Origin: Fodinibius sp050117475
GTDB lineage: Bacteria; Bacteroidota; Rhodothermia; Balneolales; Balneolaceae
Direction: 5' to 3'
Length of the DNA stretch: 25,964 nucleotides
NCBI GenBank assembly: GCA_050117475.1
Contig: JASFMR010000050.1
Location: 1 to 25,964, forward strand
Positions within the stretch are counted from its first letter, which is position 1, and each line of letters opens with the position of its first letter. This document shows positions 23,455-25,964 of the stretch, piece after piece. Position numbers and translations under genes: made by a program. Below the pieces are notes generated by a model. It was not told the origin of the DNA and made no database searches. It saw nothing but the letters and a program-made list of their open reading frames with translations.

Positions 23455-24540
23455 ATGCTACATGCAGTCATCATGGCCGGGGGATCCGGTACACGCTTTT
23501 GGCCCCGAAGCACCGAAACACATCCCAAACAGTTTTTAAAAATATTCGGCGACCGTACCATGCTTCAGTCGACAGTTGACCGAATAAAAAGCCTGATCCC
23601 TGCAGAGCGCGTTTGGGTCATCACCAATCAACGCTACGTCTCTCTCGTGCAGGAGCAATTGCCGGATGTGCCCAAAGGGAATATCGTAGGCGAGCCGATC
23701 GCCCGAAATACCGCCCCCTGTGTAGCGTTGGCAGCCGCACTCATACAGAAACAAGATCCCGAGGCAACGATGGTAGTCCTGCCCGCCGACCATTTAGTGG
23801 GAGAGCCTGATAAATTTGTCTCCATTTTAAAAACGGCCGCGGCGAAGGCCTCCAATGGCAAAACCTTAGTCACTATCGGCATTAAACCGGATCGGCCCGA
23901 GACCGGTTACGGCTATATCGAATTCGACAAAGAGGCGTCGGAAACCCACGAAGGCCTGGAAGTCAAAAAGGTCAATCAGTTTCGGGAAAAGCCCGACCTG
24001 GAAACAGCAAAGAAATTCATAGACTCCGGCAACTTTCTGTGGAACAGCGGGATGTTTATATGGAAAACCTCGGCCATCATTCATGAATTTAAGCAGCACT
24101 TGCCCGATATCCATAAACAGATTGAAACCCTAAGCCCTGCCATCGGCTCCCAACAACAGGGAGAGGCCATCGAGACTTTTTATCACGGATGCACTTCCAT
24201 ATCGATCGACTATGGTATTATGGAACAGGCCCAAAATGTGTTTGTGGTACCGGGATCATTCGGCTGGAATGACGTGGGAAGCTGGAAAGCTGTTTACGAC
24301 CTTCGCCAAAAAGACGAGCAGGGTAATGTGATTCTGTCCGATACGGCTGCCCTGGCGGACTCGTCGAACAACCTCATCCAAAGTGAAAGCGGGAAGATGA
24401 TCGCCCTTGTGGGGGTGGAAAACCTGGCTGTTGTGGAGACGGACAAGGCGATTCTTGTTTGCGACCTTGATAATTCGCAGGGCGTTAAGAAGGTGGTAAA
24501 CCAGCTGCGAAAGGACGACAAACTTAAGAAATATGTCTAA
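23455..24540 (+). CDS. Mannose-1-phosphate guanylyltransferase
   Basis: 361 residues from ATG at 23455 (MLHAVIMAGGSGTRFWP). The open frame extends to 23299, but the upstream part has no homology and falls in the repeat region, so it is rejected. The enzyme joins GTP and mannose-1-phosphate to make GDP-mannose in the cytoplasm, the donor for mannose, fucose and rhamnose derivatives of surface glycans. Motifs are the nucleotide-binding GGSGTRFWPRSTETHPKQFL (9-28), the active-site VVLPADHLV, the FREKPDL sugar-binding segment, the family motif NFLWNSGMFIW and SIDYGIMEQA. It is the short single-domain form without the phosphomannose isomerase domain, typical of Bacteroidota and many other phyla. 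It is convergent with the hydrolase gene, with a 49-base gap. Confidence 0.95.
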   Translation: MLHAVIMAGGSGTRFWPRSTETHPKQFLKIFGDRTMLQSTVDRIKSLIPAERVWVITNQRYVSLVQEQLPDVPKGNIVGEPIARNTAPCVALAAALIQKQDPEATMVVLPADHLVGEPDKFVSILKTAAAKASNGKTLVTIGIKPDRPETGYGYIEFDKEASETHEGLEVKKVNQFREKPDLETAKKFIDSGNFLWNSGMFIWKTSAIIHEFKQHLPDIHKQIETLSPAIGSQQQGEAIETFYHGCTSISIDYGIMEQAQNVFVVPGSFGWNDVGSWKAVYDLRQKDEQGNVILSDTAALADSSNNLIQSESGKMIALVGVENLAVVETDKAILVCDLDNSQGVKKVVNQLRKDDKLKKYV

Positions 24541-24589
24541 CCAAAGTTAGCTTACCCCGTAAGTTACGAGCCTTGCGGCAACAACATAT

Positions 24590-25351
24590 CTAAGAAATTT
24601 TTATGGTCAGCTGGTCATATGCCAATCGCACGTGGTTGGGTAATCGCCGGTTGACTTCCTCGTGATTCACATAGGAGTTCATGTGGATGAGGTAGGTCTT
24701 GGGGATCTCCAGCTCGTCCGCCATTTCAGCCGCTTCCGGGATCGTCATGTGCGTGGGGTGTTCCGGCTCCCACCGCAAGCCGCTGAGCACCATAACTTTC
24801 GCACCCATTATTAATTTTTTCGTAGCCTCGGGGATCTCTTTCACGTCGGTAAGGTAAGCAACGTCGTTTACCCGGTATCCCAGCACCGTCACTTTGCCGT
24901 GGACGGCCGGCAGTGGGGTTATTTTCATATCCCGGAAGGCAATGGTTGACGTAATTTCCTCCAAATTGATGGACGTAGCCCCCGGGTAGCGGTTGGGGCC
25001 AAACATGTATTCAAAACGGCGCCGGATCGCCTCTATGCACGACCGACTGGTATAAACGGGGATGCTCTGCTCCTGCTTATAACAAAAAGGCCGCAGGTCG
25101 TCGAGGCCGGCAATATGATCCATGTGCTCGTGTGTGATCAGCACCAGGTCGATGTGGGAAAGCCCCGAGCGGATGGTCTGCAGCCGAAATTCGGGACCGG
25201 TGTCAATGACTACCGAAGCCTGTTCCGTCTCCAGCCAGGCCGAACAACGCCAGCGGACATTGCGCGGATCCCCGTCGATCTTTTCCCTGCCGAATCCCCC
25301 TGCGACGGGAACCCCCATGGATGTGCCTGTTCCTAAAAATGTTAATTGCAT
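24590..25351 (-). CDS. PhnP-like metallo-beta-lactamase-fold hydrolase
   Basis: 253 residues from the ATG at 25351; a GTG one codon earlier is also possible. The ATG shares its A with the TGA stop of the upstream gene (TGATG), so translation is coupled. The metal-binding motif is THEHMDHIAGLDDLRPF (73-89; His74, His76, Asp78, His79), with further ligands likely in PAVHGK, LTDVKE and the C-terminal YLIHMNSY. The N-terminus MQLTFLGTGTSMGVP is typical of the PhnP and RNase Z-related branch, and family members are cyclic phosphodiesterases or nucleases. In PhnP the reaction is hydrolysis of cyclic ribose phosphate; no phn genes are seen here, so the physiological substrate is open. The enzyme is cytoplasmic. 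Confidence 0.88.
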   Translation of the reverse strand: MQLTFLGTGTSMGVPVAGGFGREKIDGDPRNVRWRCSAWLETEQASVVIDTGPEFRLQTIRSGLSHIDLVLITHEHMDHIAGLDDLRPFCYKQEQSIPVYTSRSCIEAIRRRFEYMFGPNRYPGATSINLEEITSTIAFRDMKITPLPAVHGKVTVLGYRVNDVAYLTDVKEIPEATKKLIMGAKVMVLSGLRWEPEHPTHMTIPEAAEMADELEIPKTYLIHMNSYVNHEEVNRRLPNHVRLAYDQLTIKIS

Positions 25352-25656
25352 CACTCCAACTCGATGTCCATTTCTTCGATTTCGCTGTCTTTGAATTTAT
25401 CAAAGCGATCCCACAATTCTTCCAGGTGTTTACGCACGACCGGCTTGATGTAAATATCCTGCAGTTCCCGGTCTTTAAGCACTCGCGCCAGCAAACCGAC
25501 CTGTTGCTGCTCGGGCTTCTTCTTATTGAGGACCACAAGCATCTCCCCTTCCACTACACACGAATCGCCGCGGAACGTGCCCTTTTCCTTGCGGATGGTA
25601 TAGCCTGCCTGCTCAACGAGTTGTTCCAGTTCCAGAAGCAGTTTTTCCGTCTTCAT
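25351..25656 (-). CDS. Conserved small protein of unknown function coupled to the hydrolase
   Basis: 101 residues, highly charged and predicted alpha/beta. The first half has KTEKLLLELEQLVEQAGYTI and GEMLVVLNKKKPEQQQVGLL; the last 20 residues are acidic (DKFKDSEIEEMDIELE). There is no signal peptide or membrane helix, so it should be cytoplasmic. I do not recognise the family. The gene is overlapped by the hydrolase start codon (TGATG) and starts only 9 bases after the stop of the upstream beta-barrel gene. This places it in a three-gene operon. The tight coupling suggests the small protein works with the hydrolase. Confidence 0.78.
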   Translation of the reverse strand: MKTEKLLLELEQLVEQAGYTIRKEKGTFRGDSCVVEGEMLVVLNKKKPEQQQVGLLARVLKDRELQDIYIKPVVRKHLEELWDRFDKFKDSEIEEMDIELE

Positions 25657-25665
25657 AATCGATTG

Positions 25666-25964
25666 TTAAAATGTTATACCTAGTTCCAGGTTGTGTCCCA
25701 TCATTTTATAATCGTACACATTTTCGTCTACGTTGTAGTTACGAAAATCATATTTATAGCCAAAGCTCAACCCCACATCCCCAAACAAACGGTCAAAATA
25801 CATCCGGGCCTCCACATTCACCGAGCCTACCGAGCCTCCAAAAAATCCCCCGGTTGCAAAGGAAGCGCCATAACTTGGAATCCCCAAGGCCTCAAGGCGG
25901 ATATCTTTAGCGGGACGAGCTATAAAACGCAGACCGGCCCCCCCGGTCAAGCTGCCGAATTTAA
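25666..25964 (-). CDS. C-terminal part of a beta-barrel outer-membrane protein (truncated by window edge)
   Basis: The frame is open from the right edge to the stop at 25666-25668, giving about 98 residues that lack a native start. A TTG at 25950 exists but is internal, since the codons before it (KFGS) stay in frame to the edge. Strand-like segments alternate: AGLRFIARPAKDIRLEALG, VNVEARMYFDRLFGDVGLSF, YKYDFRNYNV and NLELGITF. The final phenylalanine at the C-terminus is the typical barrel-assembly signal. It resembles small barrels assembled by the Bam complex, but the family cannot be named from this fragment. It is followed by the 101-residue gene after 9 bases, so it is probably the promoter-proximal gene of the operon visible here. 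Confidence 0.75.
   Translation of the reverse strand, partial: KFGSLTGGAGLRFIARPAKDIRLEALGIPSYGASFATGGFFGGSVGSVNVEARMYFDRLFGDVGLSFGYKYDFRNYNVDENVYDYKMMGHNLELGITF

Noticed and set aside
23259..23579. Plus-strand open frame before the guanylyltransferase, and the extended start at 23299
   Set aside because: Neither shows recognisable protein character; the family start MLHAVIMAGGSGTR at 23455 is clear.
1..25964. CRISPR arrays, tRNA or rRNA genes, insertion sequences, integrases or phage genes
   Set aside because: None of the expected repeats, cloverleaf sequences or conserved domains was seen on reading both strands.

Overview
The window looks like chromosomal DNA of a Gram-negative bacterium of the Bacteroidota/Balneolota/Rhodothermota assemblage. 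It has mid-40s GC by eye. It encodes lipoproteins with an L-x-G-C lipobox, outer-membrane beta-barrels of the porin/PorT type, a TolB-like propeller lipoprotein with TIG domains, and CoaX-type (type III) pantothenate kinase. Few genes have strong Shine-Dalgarno motifs. Balneolota is my best guess, but no rRNA or other decisive marker is present. I see no tRNA, rRNA, CRISPR array, transposase, integrase or phage gene.

Layout. Positions 1-169 (-) hold the N-terminus of an exported protein, preceded by a perfect 11-bp inverted repeat. Positions 387-3945 (-) hold two tandem paralogous lipoproteins (TIG-TIG-linker-seven-bladed propeller): the upstream one is intact and the downstream one carries two frameshifts. 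A PAS-AraC regulator (4224-5177, -) lies next to them, divergent from an NlpC/P60 peptidoglycan hydrolase (5396-6589). After that come a small beta-barrel protein and a one-TM peptide-sized protein. Positions 7703-11653 encode an unassigned ABC exporter: two paralogous large permeases and one ATPase, the last overlapping the second permease.

From 11811 to 18593 there are mostly single-gene housekeeping and stress units: a SAM methyltransferase, a TerB-like protein, a GAF-domain free-methionine sulfoxide reductase homologue, a MarC protein, coaX, a DinB-family protein, a sodium:alanine symporter (AGCS) and a family 2 glycosyltransferase with an extra C-terminal Rossmann-like domain. A secreted ankyrin protein follows, ending at a textbook intrinsic terminator (19413-19444). 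Next are ruvC-ruvA (Holliday junction processing, without ruvB here) and a PhoB/PhoR-like two-component pair with an ATGA overlap, followed closely by a tiny TPR-like protein.

Positions 22876-23454 form a gene-free stretch of short direct and inverted repeats. It precedes mannose-1-phosphate guanylyltransferase (GDP-mannose supply for surface glycans). The right end is a minus-strand cluster: a beta-barrel outer-membrane protein running off the window, a conserved small protein, and a PhnP-like metallo-beta-lactamase-fold hydrolase coupled by a TGATG overlap.

The most interesting points are the decaying (or mis-sequenced) lipoprotein paralogue with a graded identity to its neighbour, the twin-permease ABC system, the symporter whose family-typical N-terminus has no standard start codon, the glycosyltransferase fusion, and the intergenic repeat mosaic. 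I found nothing that I can defend as a wholly new system.
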